This document shows, piece by piece, positions 17,209 through 26,798 of a stretch of DNA of 64,000 nucleotides. The DNA lies in NCBI GenBank assembly GCA_964417835.1, contig CAYQJD010000001.1:1-64000 (forward strand), written 5' to 3'. Source of the stretch: UMGS1124 sp964417835. GTDB taxonomy: Bacteria > Bacillota_I > Bacilli_A > RF39 > UBA660. The notes below the pieces were generated by a model. It ran no database searches. It saw nothing but the letters and a program-made list of their open reading frames with translations, and was not told where the DNA came from. Both the position numbers and the translations under genes were made by a program. Each line of letters opens with the position of its first letter. The first letter of the stretch is position 1.

Positions 17209-19011
17209 TTACACTTCCTTATCAAAATATATATTATCATACTGTTCAACTAATTTATCAAAATATTTTATCGCATTAATATAAACTTCCTTATTTTCTA
17301 TATTAACATTAAGAATTTCGAAAACTTCTTTTGGCCATTTATCACTACCTGTGCTTAAAAATTTAATATAATTTTTAAGCATTTCTTTATCACCATCTAA
17401 TATTTTCTCAGCAACATTAATTGCAACACTTATACTAATTGCGTAATTATAAAGATAAAAATACATATAGTAATGGCTTCTAGTAACCCAACTATTTTTT
17501 GAATATTTATCCATTTTAACTTTATTACCATAATATTGCTTCAATGACTTTTTGGTAATTTTATCTAAATAATCTTTTGTTATTGTTCCACCATTTTTAA
17601 CTAAATCATACATATTTTGTTCCATTTTAGCTTCACGTACAGCGCCAAATAAATTTGAAGCAATAACACTTATAATATTTTCTAAGCCCTGTAATTTTTC
17701 ATTCTTAGTTTTAGCATTATTAACAATATAATTAGACAATAAACATTCATTTGTTAAAGATGCAACTTCAGCAACTAAATTTGAAACATTTCTATATTGT
17801 AGAGGATTATTTTCAATAATAAACTGATGATGTACATTATGACCACCTTCATGAGCAATAGTAGAAACTGAATCTAAATCATAGTTAAAACTCATTAATA
17901 TTCTAGAGTCATGATCCAAAGTACTAAAAGAGTACGCACCACTCGCTTTACCTTTATATTGACAGTAATCTATATATTTATTATCAAAAATCTTTTTATA
18001 ATGATTTAAATACTCAGCGCCTAAAGGCTTTAAACTATTAAGCAATAACTCTTGCGATTCCTCTATACTATAGAGTTTATCAGAACTACTTAACTCTAAA
18101 TTCATATCATATTGATGTAAAACATCTAAGTCTAAAACTCGGCTTTTTAAATCATAATATTTTTGTAATGACTTTAAATTACTTTCTGTAGCGCTTACAA
18201 GACTTTCATAAACCTTATTACTTAAATTTAAACCAAATAATTTTTGATCCCAAGCACTATCAAAATGTCTTATTTTAGATATTGAATTATTCATATTTAT
18301 ATAGCTATTTAAAAGCATCGCATTAGTGCTAGAATATTCATCTATTTTTTTATTAAAAGATTTATAAACTTTTTGCCTTATACTAACGTTTTTATTTTTA
18401 GTTAACTTTCTAAAATTATTAGTAGCAATAGTCACTACATTATCATCTATTTTAATTTTTCCATAGTTATGAAGACTATTTAACATAGTTGACGAAATAT
18501 CTTCAAAATGATTCATCGAATTTGTTAATTCTGTTACGATCTTTTCTTCACTCTCAGTAAGTACATGTTCTTTATCTCTAAAAATATTATCTAAATATGC
18601 TTTATATTCATTCAATCTAGGTTCTTTATTATATAATTCTTGATATTCTTCATAATCCATTCTCAATATTTCAGGCACAAAAAATGCTGTATTTAATTCA
18701 AGATCATTCATTAAATTTAAAGTACAATTTTTTCTTTCAACACTTTCTGACTTTCCCAATTCTTGATCATTTAGTAAATATGCATAAACATATAGGTTTT
18801 CACATAAACAAATTACTTGCATATATTTATTCAAAAATTCATATAATTTTGTCGCATGTTTTGTACAATTATTATATTCTTTTAATTCTTCAACCAATTT
18901 ATTAGTTTCTTTTAAACTATTGCTAAATTTCTCTTCACTTGAAAAGAAATCTTTTAAATTCCATTTATATTTTTCTGGTACATCAGCTCTACAATTATAT
19001 TTTTCCATCAT
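17209..19011 (-). CDS. pepF: Oligoendopeptidase F family metallopeptidase (M3)
   Basis: 600 residues, typical M3B length. The zinc site is HEGGH at 387-391 (STIAHEGGHNVHHQF), the gluzincin form of HExxH, with the downstream SLTNECLLSNYI helix supplying the third ligand. It is a cytosolic enzyme cutting short peptides. The SD GGAGG precedes two adjacent ATGs; the second (one codon in) has the better spacing. It sits between dnaK and dnaJ, an unusual place, 2 bases from dnaJ and separated from dnaK by a hairpin. Confidence 0.93.
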   Translation of the reverse strand: MMEKYNCRADVPEKYKWNLKDFFSSEEKFSNSLKETNKLVEELKEYNNCTKHATKLYEFLNKYMQVICLCENLYVYAYLLNDQELGKSESVERKNCTLNLMNDLELNTAFFVPEILRMDYEEYQELYNKEPRLNEYKAYLDNIFRDKEHVLTESEEKIVTELTNSMNHFEDISSTMLNSLHNYGKIKIDDNVVTIATNNFRKLTKNKNVSIRQKVYKSFNKKIDEYSSTNAMLLNSYINMNNSISKIRHFDSAWDQKLFGLNLSNKVYESLVSATESNLKSLQKYYDLKSRVLDLDVLHQYDMNLELSSSDKLYSIEESQELLLNSLKPLGAEYLNHYKKIFDNKYIDYCQYKGKASGAYSFSTLDHDSRILMSFNYDLDSVSTIAHEGGHNVHHQFIIENNPLQYRNVSNLVAEVASLTNECLLSNYIVNNAKTKNEKLQGLENIISVIASNLFGAVREAKMEQNMYDLVKNGGTITKDYLDKITKKSLKQYYGNKVKMDKYSKNSWVTRSHYYMYFYLYNYAISISVAINVAEKILDGDKEMLKNYIKFLSTGSDKWPKEVFEILNVNIENKEVYINAIKYFDKLVEQYDNIYFDKEV

Positions 19012-19030
19012 TCCTCCATAATTTAAAGTA

Positions 19031-19055
19031 AGAGATTAGTTAAAACCTAATCTCT
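19031..19055 (-). other. Intercistronic hairpin between dnaK and pepF
   Basis: Perfect 9-bp stem AGAGATTAG / CTAATCTCT with a 7-base loop, 8 bases after the dnaK stop. No T tract follows, so it looks like an mRNA stability or processing element rather than a terminator. Confidence 0.55.
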
Positions 19056-19062
19056 ACTCATC

Positions 19063-20880
19063 TTATTTATTTACAAATTCTGCTTCTGAAGCATCATTTG
19101 AATTATCTGAATTCAAATCATTTGAACCTTGATTATTATTGTTTGCAGCTTCTTGATAAATACGTGTAGCATATTCCATAGCTTTTTTATTTAATTCTTC
19201 TGTTTTTGATTTAATATCTTCTACATCAGAGCCTTCTAATGATTTCTTTAGATTATCTATCAATTTTTCTGTATCTTTTTTCTCAGCTTCAGTTAATTTA
19301 TCTCCAAGATCTTTGATTGATTTTTCAGTAGCAAATATTGTTTGTTCAGCCTCATTTCTAGCATCAGCTTCAATTTTTTTCTTTTCATCTGCTTCTTTAT
19401 TTGCTTCTGCTTCTTTCATCATTTTATCAATTTCTTCTTCAGTTAGGTTTGTATTAGAAGTAATAGTAATATGTTGTTCCTTATTAGTTCCTAAATCTTT
19501 TGCAGAAACATTAACTATACCGTTTGCATCAATATCAAATTTAACTTCTATTTGAGGAACTCCACGAGGTGCTGCAGGAATATCAGATAATTGGAATCTT
19601 CCTAAAGTCTTATTGTCTTGAGCCATTGGTCTTTCACCTTGTAATACATGTATGTCAACAGCTGGTTGATTATCTACTGCTGTAGAGAACACTTGTGATT
19701 TACTTGTAGGAATTGTTGTATTTCTAGGAATCAATACAGTCATTACATCTCCTAAAGTCTCAATTCCCAATGATAATGGTGTTACATCTAAAAGTACTAA
19801 ATCATCAACTTCTCCTGTTAAAACACCACCTTGAATTGCAGCTCCCATTGCAACAACTTCATCTGGATTAACACTCTTATTAGGATCTTTACCAATTTCA
19901 TCTTTAATTAAGTTTTGAATATAAGGTATTCTACTTGATCCACCAACTAATACAACTTGATCAATGTCATTTTTAGACATCTTTGCATCTTTCATTGCCT
20001 TTCTAACTGAATCTAATGTAGAATCAAATAAATCTTTACATAAATTTTCAAATTTAGCACGAGTAATACTCATATCCATATGAATTGGACCATTTTCATT
20101 TTGAGTTAAGAAAGGTAAATTAATGTTAGTTGTAGTCATACTACTTAAATCTTTTTTAGCTTTTTCAGCAGCATCTTTTATACGTTGCATTGCCATTTTA
20201 TCTTTAGAAAGATCAATTCCATTCTCTTTTTTAAACTCATCTTTCATATAGTCCATTAAACGTTTATCAAAATCATCTCCACCAAGTCTGTTATTACCAC
20301 TAGTAGCTTTAACTTCAAAAACTCCGTCTCCTAATTCAAGTATTGAAACGTCAAATGTTCCTCCACCTAAATCATAAACAAGAATAGTTTGTAATTTATC
20401 TTGTTTATCAAGACCATAAGCAAGTGCTGCAGCTGTTGGTTCATTAACTATTCTTTCAACTTCTAAACCAGCAATTTTTCCTGCATTTTTAGTTGCTTGT
20501 CTTTCAGCATCATTAAAATATGCTGGAACTGTAATAACAGCTTTTGTAACAGTTTCCCCAAGATAGCTTTCTGCATCTTTTTTTAATTTCATTAAAATCT
20601 TTGCACTAATTTCCTCAGCAGTATACTTTTTACCGTCAATATCAACCTTTTCATTAGTACCCATTTTTCTCTTAATTGAAGAAATAGTTTTTTCAGGATT
20701 AGTTACAGCTTGATGTTTTGCAGTAATACCTACAATTTCCTCACCGTCATTTTTAAATGCTACAACACTAGGAGTAGTTCTATCTCCTTCAGCATTTGTT
20801 ATAACCTTAGGCTCTCCGCCTTCCAATACAGCAACACATGAATTTGTTGTACCTAAATCAATACCAATAATTTTACTCAT
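19063..20880 (-). CDS. dnaK: Chaperone protein DnaK (Hsp70)
   Basis: 605 residues, full length. The ATPase domain has IGIDLGTTNSCVAVLEG at the N-terminus, the DLGGGTFDVS phosphate loop and the VGGSSRIP motif. The linker VLLDVTPLSLGIET, the substrate-binding beta domain and the helical lid follow. It lacks the 24-residue insert of Gram-negative DnaK, as expected for Firmicutes. Third gene of hrcA-grpE-dnaK-pepF-dnaJ, under CIRCE control. Confidence 0.99.
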   Translation of the reverse strand: MSKIIGIDLGTTNSCVAVLEGGEPKVITNAEGDRTTPSVVAFKNDGEEIVGITAKHQAVTNPEKTISSIKRKMGTNEKVDIDGKKYTAEEISAKILMKLKKDAESYLGETVTKAVITVPAYFNDAERQATKNAGKIAGLEVERIVNEPTAAALAYGLDKQDKLQTILVYDLGGGTFDVSILELGDGVFEVKATSGNNRLGGDDFDKRLMDYMKDEFKKENGIDLSKDKMAMQRIKDAAEKAKKDLSSMTTTNINLPFLTQNENGPIHMDMSITRAKFENLCKDLFDSTLDSVRKAMKDAKMSKNDIDQVVLVGGSSRIPYIQNLIKDEIGKDPNKSVNPDEVVAMGAAIQGGVLTGEVDDLVLLDVTPLSLGIETLGDVMTVLIPRNTTIPTSKSQVFSTAVDNQPAVDIHVLQGERPMAQDNKTLGRFQLSDIPAAPRGVPQIEVKFDIDANGIVNVSAKDLGTNKEQHITITSNTNLTEEEIDKMMKEAEANKEADEKKKIEADARNEAEQTIFATEKSIKDLGDKLTEAEKKDTEKLIDNLKKSLEGSDVEDIKSKTEELNKKAMEYATRIYQEAANNNNQGSNDLNSDNSNDASEAEFVNK

Positions 20881-20911
20881 TTAAATCATTCCTTTTCTAT
20901 TAATTTTTTAT

Positions 20912-21490
20912 TTATTGATTGACCTTTACCATAGCAGGTCTAATAACTTTATCTTTATACATATAGCCTTTTTGAAGCACTTCCAATACTACTCCAGCAG
21001 GCTTATTTTCATCTTTTTCAACCAAAACAGCTTGGTGAACTTTTGGATCAAATTCTATTCCTAGAGCATCAATAACTTTGACTTCATTATCATTAAATAT
21101 ATTAATAACATCAGAATATATCATTTTAAATCCACTCAAGAATTTTGAAACCTCATCACTTAAATCATTATCATCCATAACAAGTCCTCTTTCAAAATTA
21201 TCTACTATTGGAAGTAATGACTTTATAATATCTTCATTCGCATATTTTAACATATAAGAAGTTTCTTCTTCTTTTCTTCTTTTAAAATTAACCAATTCTG
21301 CTTGAATTCTTAAAATTTTTTCATCTTTTGATTGTATTTCAGAATTAAGTTTCTCTATCTTTCCCTCTAACAGCTTTACTTGCTTATTATCATGATGTTT
21401 TTCTTTAGACTTAGTTTCCTTTTTTAAGTCTTGATTGTTGTCTTCATTTAATTTTTTCTCTAAGTCCTCTTTATTTATATTTTTGTCCAT
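20912..21490 (-). CDS. grpE: Nucleotide exchange factor GrpE
   Basis: 192 residues. A charged, disordered N-terminal ~45 residues (K/E/N rich) precedes the long dimerising helix (KLNSEIQSKDEKILRIQAELVNFKRRKEEE) and the C-terminal beta-wing domain ending in the family signature VLQKGYMYKDKVIRPAMVKV. It releases ADP from DnaK. It starts one base after the hrcA stop. Confidence 0.97.
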   Translation of the reverse strand: MDKNINKEDLEKKLNEDNNQDLKKETKSKEKHHDNKQVKLLEGKIEKLNSEIQSKDEKILRIQAELVNFKRRKEEETSYMLKYANEDIIKSLLPIVDNFERGLVMDDNDLSDEVSKFLSGFKMIYSDVINIFNDNEVKVIDALGIEFDPKVHQAVLVEKDENKPAGVVLEVLQKGYMYKDKVIRPAMVKVNQ

Positions 21491-21491
21491 A

Positions 21492-22487
21492 TTAATTCCT
21501 TTCTATATAACTCTTCAAGAAATTTAAAAGAGGCACTACTTTATCATATTCCATTCTTTTAGGTCCTATTATAGCAAGTGTTCCAATTTCTCCATCAACG
21601 TTATAACTTGTTTTAATAACTGTAGTATCTGGATCAAAATTATTATGACTTCCAATATAAACTTTTATATCTTTGTCATCAGTCTCTATATTCTTTACGA
21701 GTTCAATATTCTCAAGCTTACTAATAATTTTTTTAATCTTTTCTGGTTCATTATATTCAGGTTGCTTCAAAATATTAGTTTTGCCTCCAAAGAACACCTC
21801 TTCTTCATTACTTTCTTGAAAATCCGAAAAAGCATCATAAAAGAAACTACATAATTCTTCATACTTTTCCATAGTCTTAGCAATTTGTGGTTTAATTTCA
21901 AATTCTAGCTTTTCTAAAACTTGATTTAATGGAGTTCCTACTAAGGATTTGTTTATTATCTCGCTAGTCTTTACAATTTCTTTTACGTTAATATCATCCG
22001 GTATAATTACTTGCTTATTTTCAACGTGACCAGTATTAGTAACTAAAAGTGCTACTACTCTTTTACTATCTATAGGAATTATACTAATTTGTTTTAAAAT
22101 GTTTGTCTCACTATTTTTTCCTAAAACAATACTAGTATAATTTGTAATATCACTAATTATTTCCATACATTTAGTAATTGCATCAGATAATGCTAAGTCT
22201 TTATTATTTAAAATTGTCTGTAATTTTAATAAATCTTCTCCTGTAATCTCTTTGGGTTTCATTAAATTCTCTACGTAATAGTGGTACCCTTCTTCACTTG
22301 GAATTCTTCCACTACTGGTATGCGTTTTTTCCAAATAGCCAAGTTCTTCTAAATAGCTCATATCATTTCTAATTGTTGCTGAAGAACAATTGAATTTTTC
22401 ACATAAAGACTTAGATCCCACCGGTTTTACAGTCTTTATATAAGATTCTACAATAGCTTTTAAAAGCTTCTTTTGCCTTTCTCCCAC
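21492..22487 (-). CDS. hrcA: Heat-inducible transcription repressor HrcA
   Basis: 331 residues. The N-terminal winged helix (VESYIKTVKPVGSKSLCEKFNCSSATIRNDMSYLEELGYLEKTHTSSGRIPSEEGYHYYV) is followed by the GAF-like dimer domain. It represses its own operon by binding CIRCE, with activity tuned by GroEL. The start is GTG, set by the SD AGGAAGTGG at 22492-22500, which touches the first CIRCE element. Confidence 0.98.
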   Translation of the reverse strand: MGERQKKLLKAIVESYIKTVKPVGSKSLCEKFNCSSATIRNDMSYLEELGYLEKTHTSSGRIPSEEGYHYYVENLMKPKEITGEDLLKLQTILNNKDLALSDAITKCMEIISDITNYTSIVLGKNSETNILKQISIIPIDSKRVVALLVTNTGHVENKQVIIPDDINVKEIVKTSEIINKSLVGTPLNQVLEKLEFEIKPQIAKTMEKYEELCSFFYDAFSDFQESNEEEVFFGGKTNILKQPEYNEPEKIKKIISKLENIELVKNIETDDKDIKVYIGSHNNFDPDTTVIKTSYNVDGEIGTLAIIGPKRMEYDKVVPLLNFLKSYIERN

Positions 22488-22499
22488 AAAACCACTTCC

Positions 22500-22526
22500 T
22501 TAGCACACTTTTAACTTCAGTGCTAA
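22500..22526. promoter_or_regulatory. CIRCE-like HrcA operator 1
   Basis: TTAGCACAC-N9-CAGTGCTAA: the outer 7 bp of both arms match the CIRCE consensus (TTAGCACTC-N9-GAGTGCTAA), and the inner two positions are not paired. It lies between the -10 box and the SD. Confidence 0.85.
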
Positions 22527-22530
22527 CTCC

Positions 22531-22559
22531 ATTATAATATTATGCTTAGCACTTGTCAA
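22531..22559 (-). promoter_or_regulatory. Consensus sigma-A promoter of the hrcA operon
   Basis: Minus strand TTGACA (22554-22559), exactly 17 bases, TATAAT (22531-22536). One CIRCE overlaps the -35 and the other lies just downstream of the -10. Confidence 0.92.
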
Positions 22560-22573
22560 TATATGAGTGCTAA
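22546..22573. promoter_or_regulatory. CIRCE-like HrcA operator 2, one base longer than consensus
   Basis: TTAGCACTT-N10-GAGTGCTAA, 28 bp instead of 27. The arms TTAGCACT/AGTGCTAA are perfect. It covers the -35 box of the operon promoter. Confidence 0.85.
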
Positions 22574-22610
22574 TTTTTTTTAAAATTTTTTAATTAAAAT
22601 TTAAAAAAGC

Positions 22611-23567
22611 TTATTTTTTAATCAAAATATTTTGTTTGTTTTTCAAATCTTCAAAATATTTTCTATATTCATCATAACCTTTTTTATTTAATAAATAAAT
22701 ATAATTTATTAACTTTTTGCACTTATTTTTTTCTTTTTCTTTAATAAGTGAAATAGGAAAATACTTACCACGTTCATTATTATCAAAATTTGCATCTTTA
22801 TCAAAGTATAAGTAATAATAATCTAATAATTTTGAGTAAGCATATATATTTGCTTCTTCTTCAATTCTAAAATAATCATGCCATTTTAAGTAAATTTTAT
22901 ATGCTATATTCATCGCAAAAACATTTTTCATATAATCTTCAGATATACTATCATTATTTTTTAAAATATATTCTTTTTGTAACAAATGAGTATATTCATG
23001 AACAATATAAAAAATATATTTAATAACTATCTTTCTTAAAACATCATATGAATATTTCTTTTTATTAAAACAACTAAAATTTAATTTGTAATCATTTACA
23101 TGCAATGTAAAATCTTTATCACCAAAAACCATATAAGCAATTGCAATATCTTTTTTACTTTTATAAAAATGAATATGATAGTCTTTTTTTAGCTCACTAT
23201 TTAAACAATTAATTAAATCATAAAATATTAAATAAACTTTATCTAAATAATCATTTCCATTATTTCTTTTTATATAGTATGTACAATAACTATGTAACAA
23301 AGTCTTATCTATATTTATATTATTTATTATTAAATATCTATAAACTATTTCAAATGTAGTCTTCTCATTTGGAGTTAAAAATTCATTATTTTTTACTTTA
23401 TTTTCTAATATTTTAAAATATCTCATAAAATTTTTTTTGAACTTGCTGTCTTGTTGCCCATTAATTATATTATTTATAAACATTTCTTGATATTTTTTTG
23501 ATAAACTTAAAAAAATATTTATTATTTTATCATAACTTAATTTTCTATCTAAAATTACTTTTTTCAT
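22611..23567 (-). CDS. Hypothetical protein, putative gluzincin-type zinc metallopeptidase
   Basis: 318 residues, no clear signal peptide, family not recognised. A helix carries H190-E-Y-T-H194 (YIVHEYTHLLQKEY), and 42-44 residues later comes an acidic helix E236-E-E-A-N (RIEEEANIYAY), a spacing that suits a third zinc ligand of gluzincins. The rest is rich in Lys, Asn and Tyr with predicted helices. It is transcribed toward the hrcA promoter and has no operon partner. Proteolytic activity is inference. Confidence 0.7.
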   Translation of the reverse strand: MKKVILDRKLSYDKIINIFLSLSKKYQEMFINNIINGQQDSKFKKNFMRYFKILENKVKNNEFLTPNEKTTFEIVYRYLIINNINIDKTLLHSYCTYYIKRNNGNDYLDKVYLIFYDLINCLNSELKKDYHIHFYKSKKDIAIAYMVFGDKDFTLHVNDYKLNFSCFNKKKYSYDVLRKIVIKYIFYIVHEYTHLLQKEYILKNNDSISEDYMKNVFAMNIAYKIYLKWHDYFRIEEEANIYAYSKLLDYYYLYFDKDANFDNNERGKYFPISLIKEKEKNKCKKLINYIYLLNKKGYDEYRKYFEDLKNKQNILIKK

Positions 23568-23690
23568 AAAATCACAGTAGTGTACTATAACATATTTTTT
23601 ATATTAAATCAATTTTTTTAATATATTGAGAATGTAGTATTACTAATTTACAACTAATATTATAAATGCTAAAATATTAAAGGTGATTAA

Positions 23691-24686
23691 ATGATTATAG
23701 ATAAGTTAATTAAAAAAGCAAAACAAAACAAAAAAACAATAGTATTAGTAGAAGCAGATGATGTTAGAACATTAAAAGCAGCAGAAGAAACAATAAAATT
23801 GGATTTTGCTAATATCATCTTAATTGGCAAAGAAAATAAAATTAAAGAATTAGCTTTAATAAATGGAATAAATTTAAATAATATCAAAATAATAGATCCT
23901 TTAAATTCAAGTATTACTATAGAATTAATAAAAAATTTTTATGAGCTTAGAAAACATAAAGGATTAACTTTAGAAGAAGCCGAAAATATAATTAAAAATG
24001 ATTATTTATACTTTGGGGATATGTTGGTATTAAATGGTTATGCTGATGGATTAGTAGCAGGAGCAACCCATTCATCTAGTGATGTATTACGAGCTGCTTT
24101 AAAAACTGTAAAAACAGCTCCTGATTCAAAAATAGTTTCATCATTTTTCTTAATTGAATTAGAAAATAAAAACTTAGGAAGTAATGGTATTTTTATATAT
24201 TCAGATTGCGGTATGATACAAAATCCCACTAGTGAAGAATTAACAAATATAGCATATTCATCTAGCAAAACGTTCGAAAATTTAGTTGAAAGCACTCCAA
24301 AAATTGCATTCTTATCATATTCAACAAATGGTTCTAGCAATTCTATTGATGTAGATAAAGTAAGAAATGCAGTAGATATATTCAAAAAAACATATCCAAA
24401 TATAATAGCTGACGGAGAATTGCAATTAGATGCTGCAATAATTCCAGAAATAACAGAAAAAAAATTTCCGAACTCTAAAATTAAAGGAGATGCAAATATA
24501 TTAATATTTCCAAATTTAGATGCAGGAAATATAGCATATAAAATAACAGAACGTATAGGTAATGCAAAAGCATATGGTCCAATTACGCAAGGAATCAAAA
24601 AACCAATAAACGACTTATCTAGAGGCTGTAATTACAAAGATATAGTTGGAGTTATTGCAATAACTTGTAACCAAGTAAAAAACTGA
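23691..24686 (+). CDS. pta: Phosphate acetyltransferase
   Basis: 331 residues, the single-domain Pta/Ptb form. Conserved segments include GYADGLVAGATHSSSDVLRAAL, the NPTSEELTNIAYSS region and the C-terminal DANILIFPNLDAGNIAYKITER signature. It converts acetyl-CoA and phosphate to acetyl phosphate, supporting ATP formation through acetate kinase, which is not in this window. SD AAAGGTGAT. It stands alone between minus-strand genes. Confidence 0.96.
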   Translation: MIIDKLIKKAKQNKKTIVLVEADDVRTLKAAEETIKLDFANIILIGKENKIKELALINGINLNNIKIIDPLNSSITIELIKNFYELRKHKGLTLEEAENIIKNDYLYFGDMLVLNGYADGLVAGATHSSSDVLRAALKTVKTAPDSKIVSSFFLIELENKNLGSNGIFIYSDCGMIQNPTSEELTNIAYSSSKTFENLVESTPKIAFLSYSTNGSSNSIDVDKVRNAVDIFKKTYPNIIADGELQLDAAIIPEITEKKFPNSKIKGDANILIFPNLDAGNIAYKITERIGNAKAYGPITQGIKKPINDLSRGCNYKDIVGVIAITCNQVKN

Positions 24687-24708
24687 TAAAAATTTATCAG
24701 TTTTTATT
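24677..24708 (+). terminator. Terminator of pta
   Basis: 12-bp stem AAAACTGATAAA / TTTATCAGTTTT with a 2-base loop (possibly 4 when folded), then a T run. It contains the TGA stop. The remaining gap to eno (24709-24862) shows only a repeated AAAAACAATTC (minus strand) and no gene. Confidence 0.85.
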
Positions 24709-24862
24709 ATATTCAACTATGATATTTTAAATTTGCAAACAAATAATTATTGTAAAACATACGAATTGTTTTTAGTCCTGAATCGGAGAACAATCATATA
24801 ATTTCTAAATACTCACAAAATAGAATTGTTTTTGAGTACACTTACTTTATTTATTAGCATAT

Positions 24863-26092
24863 TTAACGTTTAGATTCAATTATTTTTTCTTCTATACGTA
24901 ATAATTGATTATATTTAGCAACTCTTTCTGATCTTGACATTGACCCTGTTTTAATTTGTCCTAAATTTAAACCAACTGCTAAATCAGAAATGGTTGTATC
25001 TTCTGTTTCTCCACTTCTATGTGAAATAATTGTTTTATATCCATTATTGCGAGCAAGTTCAATAGTTTCTAATGTTTCAGTTATTGTTCCTATTTGATTT
25101 ACTTTTAAAAGTATAGCATTACCTGCTTTTAAATCTATTCCTTTTTGTAAACATTTTTTATTTGTAACAAATAAATCATCTCCAACTATCTGAATTTTAT
25201 TACCTAGCTTTTCTGTAACTTTAATGAATCCTTCCCAATCATTTTCATCAACAGGATCTTCGATTGAAATTATAGGATAAGTATTAGTTAATTCTTCATA
25301 AAAATTAATAAGTTCATCAGTTGTTAAATTTTTATTATCAATATGATATAATCCATTTTCATAAAATTCACTTGCAGCTACATCTATACCTAAAGAAACA
25401 TCTTCTCCAGGGATATATCCAGCTCTTTTTATAGCTTCAGTAATAACTTCAAAACCTTCCTTGTTACTAGAAAGATTTGGAGCAAAGCCCCCTTCATCAC
25501 CTACTCCAGTAAAATATCCTTTATCTTTTAAAACACTTTTTAAATTATGAAAAACTTCAGCACCAACCCTTACATTTTCATGTATTGTTTTTTTCATAGG
25601 AATAATTATAAATTCTTGAAAATCTAAATTATTATCTGCATGAGCTCCACCATTTAAAATATTTATCATTGGTCTTGGTAAAAGATTACCATTACCAACA
25701 TATTCATATAAATCTTTGCCAGATTCTATAGCACTCGCTTTTAAAACTGCCATACTTACTGCTAAAATAGCATTTGCACCTAAATTAGACTTAGTATCTG
25801 TCCCATCCAATTCTATCATTTTATAATCTATAGCTTTTTGATCAAACACATTCATTCCAATAAGATTTTCTCTAATTATTGTATTAACATTATTTACTGC
25901 TTTTAATACTCCTTTACCACAAAATCTTTCATCTTTATCTCTTAATTCCAAAGCTTCTCTCGTTCCAGTTGATGCCCCGCTTGGAACACTAGCTCTTCCA
26001 ACAGTTCCACTTTCTAATATAACATCTGCTTCCACTGTAGGATTTCCTCTAGAATCTATTATTTCTCTACCAACGATATTTTTTATTTTCAT
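24863..26092 (-). CDS. eno: Enolase (phosphopyruvate hydratase)
   Basis: 409 residues. Glycolytic conversion of 2-phosphoglycerate to phosphoenolpyruvate. Visible landmarks: REIIDSRGNPTVEADV, the flexible loop SVPSGASTG, GGAHADNNLDFQEF, metal ligands in ISIEDPVDENDW and QIVGDDLFVTN, and the LKVNQIGTITET / SHRSGETEDT active-site pieces. It is about 20 residues shorter than most bacterial enolases. Single gene with a good SD. Confidence 0.98.
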   Translation of the reverse strand: MKIKNIVGREIIDSRGNPTVEADVILESGTVGRASVPSGASTGTREALELRDKDERFCGKGVLKAVNNVNTIIRENLIGMNVFDQKAIDYKMIELDGTDTKSNLGANAILAVSMAVLKASAIESGKDLYEYVGNGNLLPRPMINILNGGAHADNNLDFQEFIIIPMKKTIHENVRVGAEVFHNLKSVLKDKGYFTGVGDEGGFAPNLSSNKEGFEVITEAIKRAGYIPGEDVSLGIDVAASEFYENGLYHIDNKNLTTDELINFYEELTNTYPIISIEDPVDENDWEGFIKVTEKLGNKIQIVGDDLFVTNKKCLQKGIDLKAGNAILLKVNQIGTITETLETIELARNNGYKTIISHRSGETEDTTISDLAVGLNLGQIKTGSMSRSERVAKYNQLLRIEEKIIESKR

Positions 26093-26167
26093 AAAAGTTA
26101 TCCTTTCTTATATAGAAATTATATCATTTAATAAAATATAAGTAAATCAAAGAGTCATGCAAAATTA

Positions 26168-26204
26168 ATAAAAAGATAACAAATAATTAATTATTCGTTA
26201 TCTT
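26168..26204 (-). terminator. Terminator of the sortase operon
   Basis: Minus-strand stem AAGATAACG AATAA / TTATT TGTTATCTT (one G-U), then TTTTTATT. It overlaps the end of the membrane-protein gene, whose last codons form one arm. Confidence 0.8.
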
Positions 26205-26784
26205 CATTTAATTTAGGTAATTCTACTTTTTTTTCTAAAAATAAACTTACTATAAAAACTAATAAATTAATAATAACCCATATAATAAATATTATACTTG
26301 ATATCTGAAAAATACTTAATAATAAATCATTTTCATATATAGAAGTTATACTATTTAAATCTATAGTAATATTATTCATAGCAACTAAATTTATAATAAA
26401 TAATAATTCTAATATAATTCCAATCCATATATTAATATTTTTCAAAACTTTTTTAGATTTTTTTATAGAAATAATTTGTATTATAATTGTTATAAGTATG
26501 AAAGTAAAATATTCTATTATAGATGGAAAATATGATAATTTAACTATATATGTTATATATATATCTAATATATTAAATAAAGGTTTATAATATATTAATA
26601 TAATATATATCATAATTAATATAATAATCGTAATATATAATCTTTTAGTTTCTTTTTTGTTTTTTCCATAAAGTAAATCAATAATAATAAATACTATCAA
26701 CAATGAAATTAAAGCAATAATAGAATTACTTTTTAAAAATTCATATATTAAATTAATCTTACTCAAAAATGTCGTATCAACCAT
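26191..26784 (-). CDS. Hypothetical polytopic membrane protein of the sortase operon
   Basis: 197 residues with about five hydrophobic helices (roughly 15-35, 45-65, 85-105, 115-135, 155-185), rich in Ile and Tyr, and a short charged C-terminal tail (KKVELPKLNEDNE). I do not recognise the family. It is 14 bases downstream of the sortase gene and shares its terminator, which suggests a role with the anchored surface protein or its sorting, but that is only context. Confidence 0.75.
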   Translation of the reverse strand: MVDTTFLSKINLIYEFLKSNSIIALISLLIVFIIIDLLYGKNKKETKRLYITIIILIMIYIILIYYKPLFNILDIYITYIVKLSYFPSIIEYFTFILITIIIQIISIKKSKKVLKNINIWIGIILELLFIINLVAMNNITIDLNSITSIYENDLLLSIFQISSIIFIIWVIINLLVFIVSLFLEKKVELPKLNEDNE

Positions 26785-26798
26785 AATATCGCCTCTTT

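Noticed and set aside
23647..23675. TTTACA-N17-TAAAAT as the pta promoter
   Set aside because: The start site would fall on the SD, leaving no leader; not listed as a feature.
24038..24598. Long (186-codon) minus-strand frame inside pta
   Set aside because: Antisense of pta, no SD, no recognisable protein.
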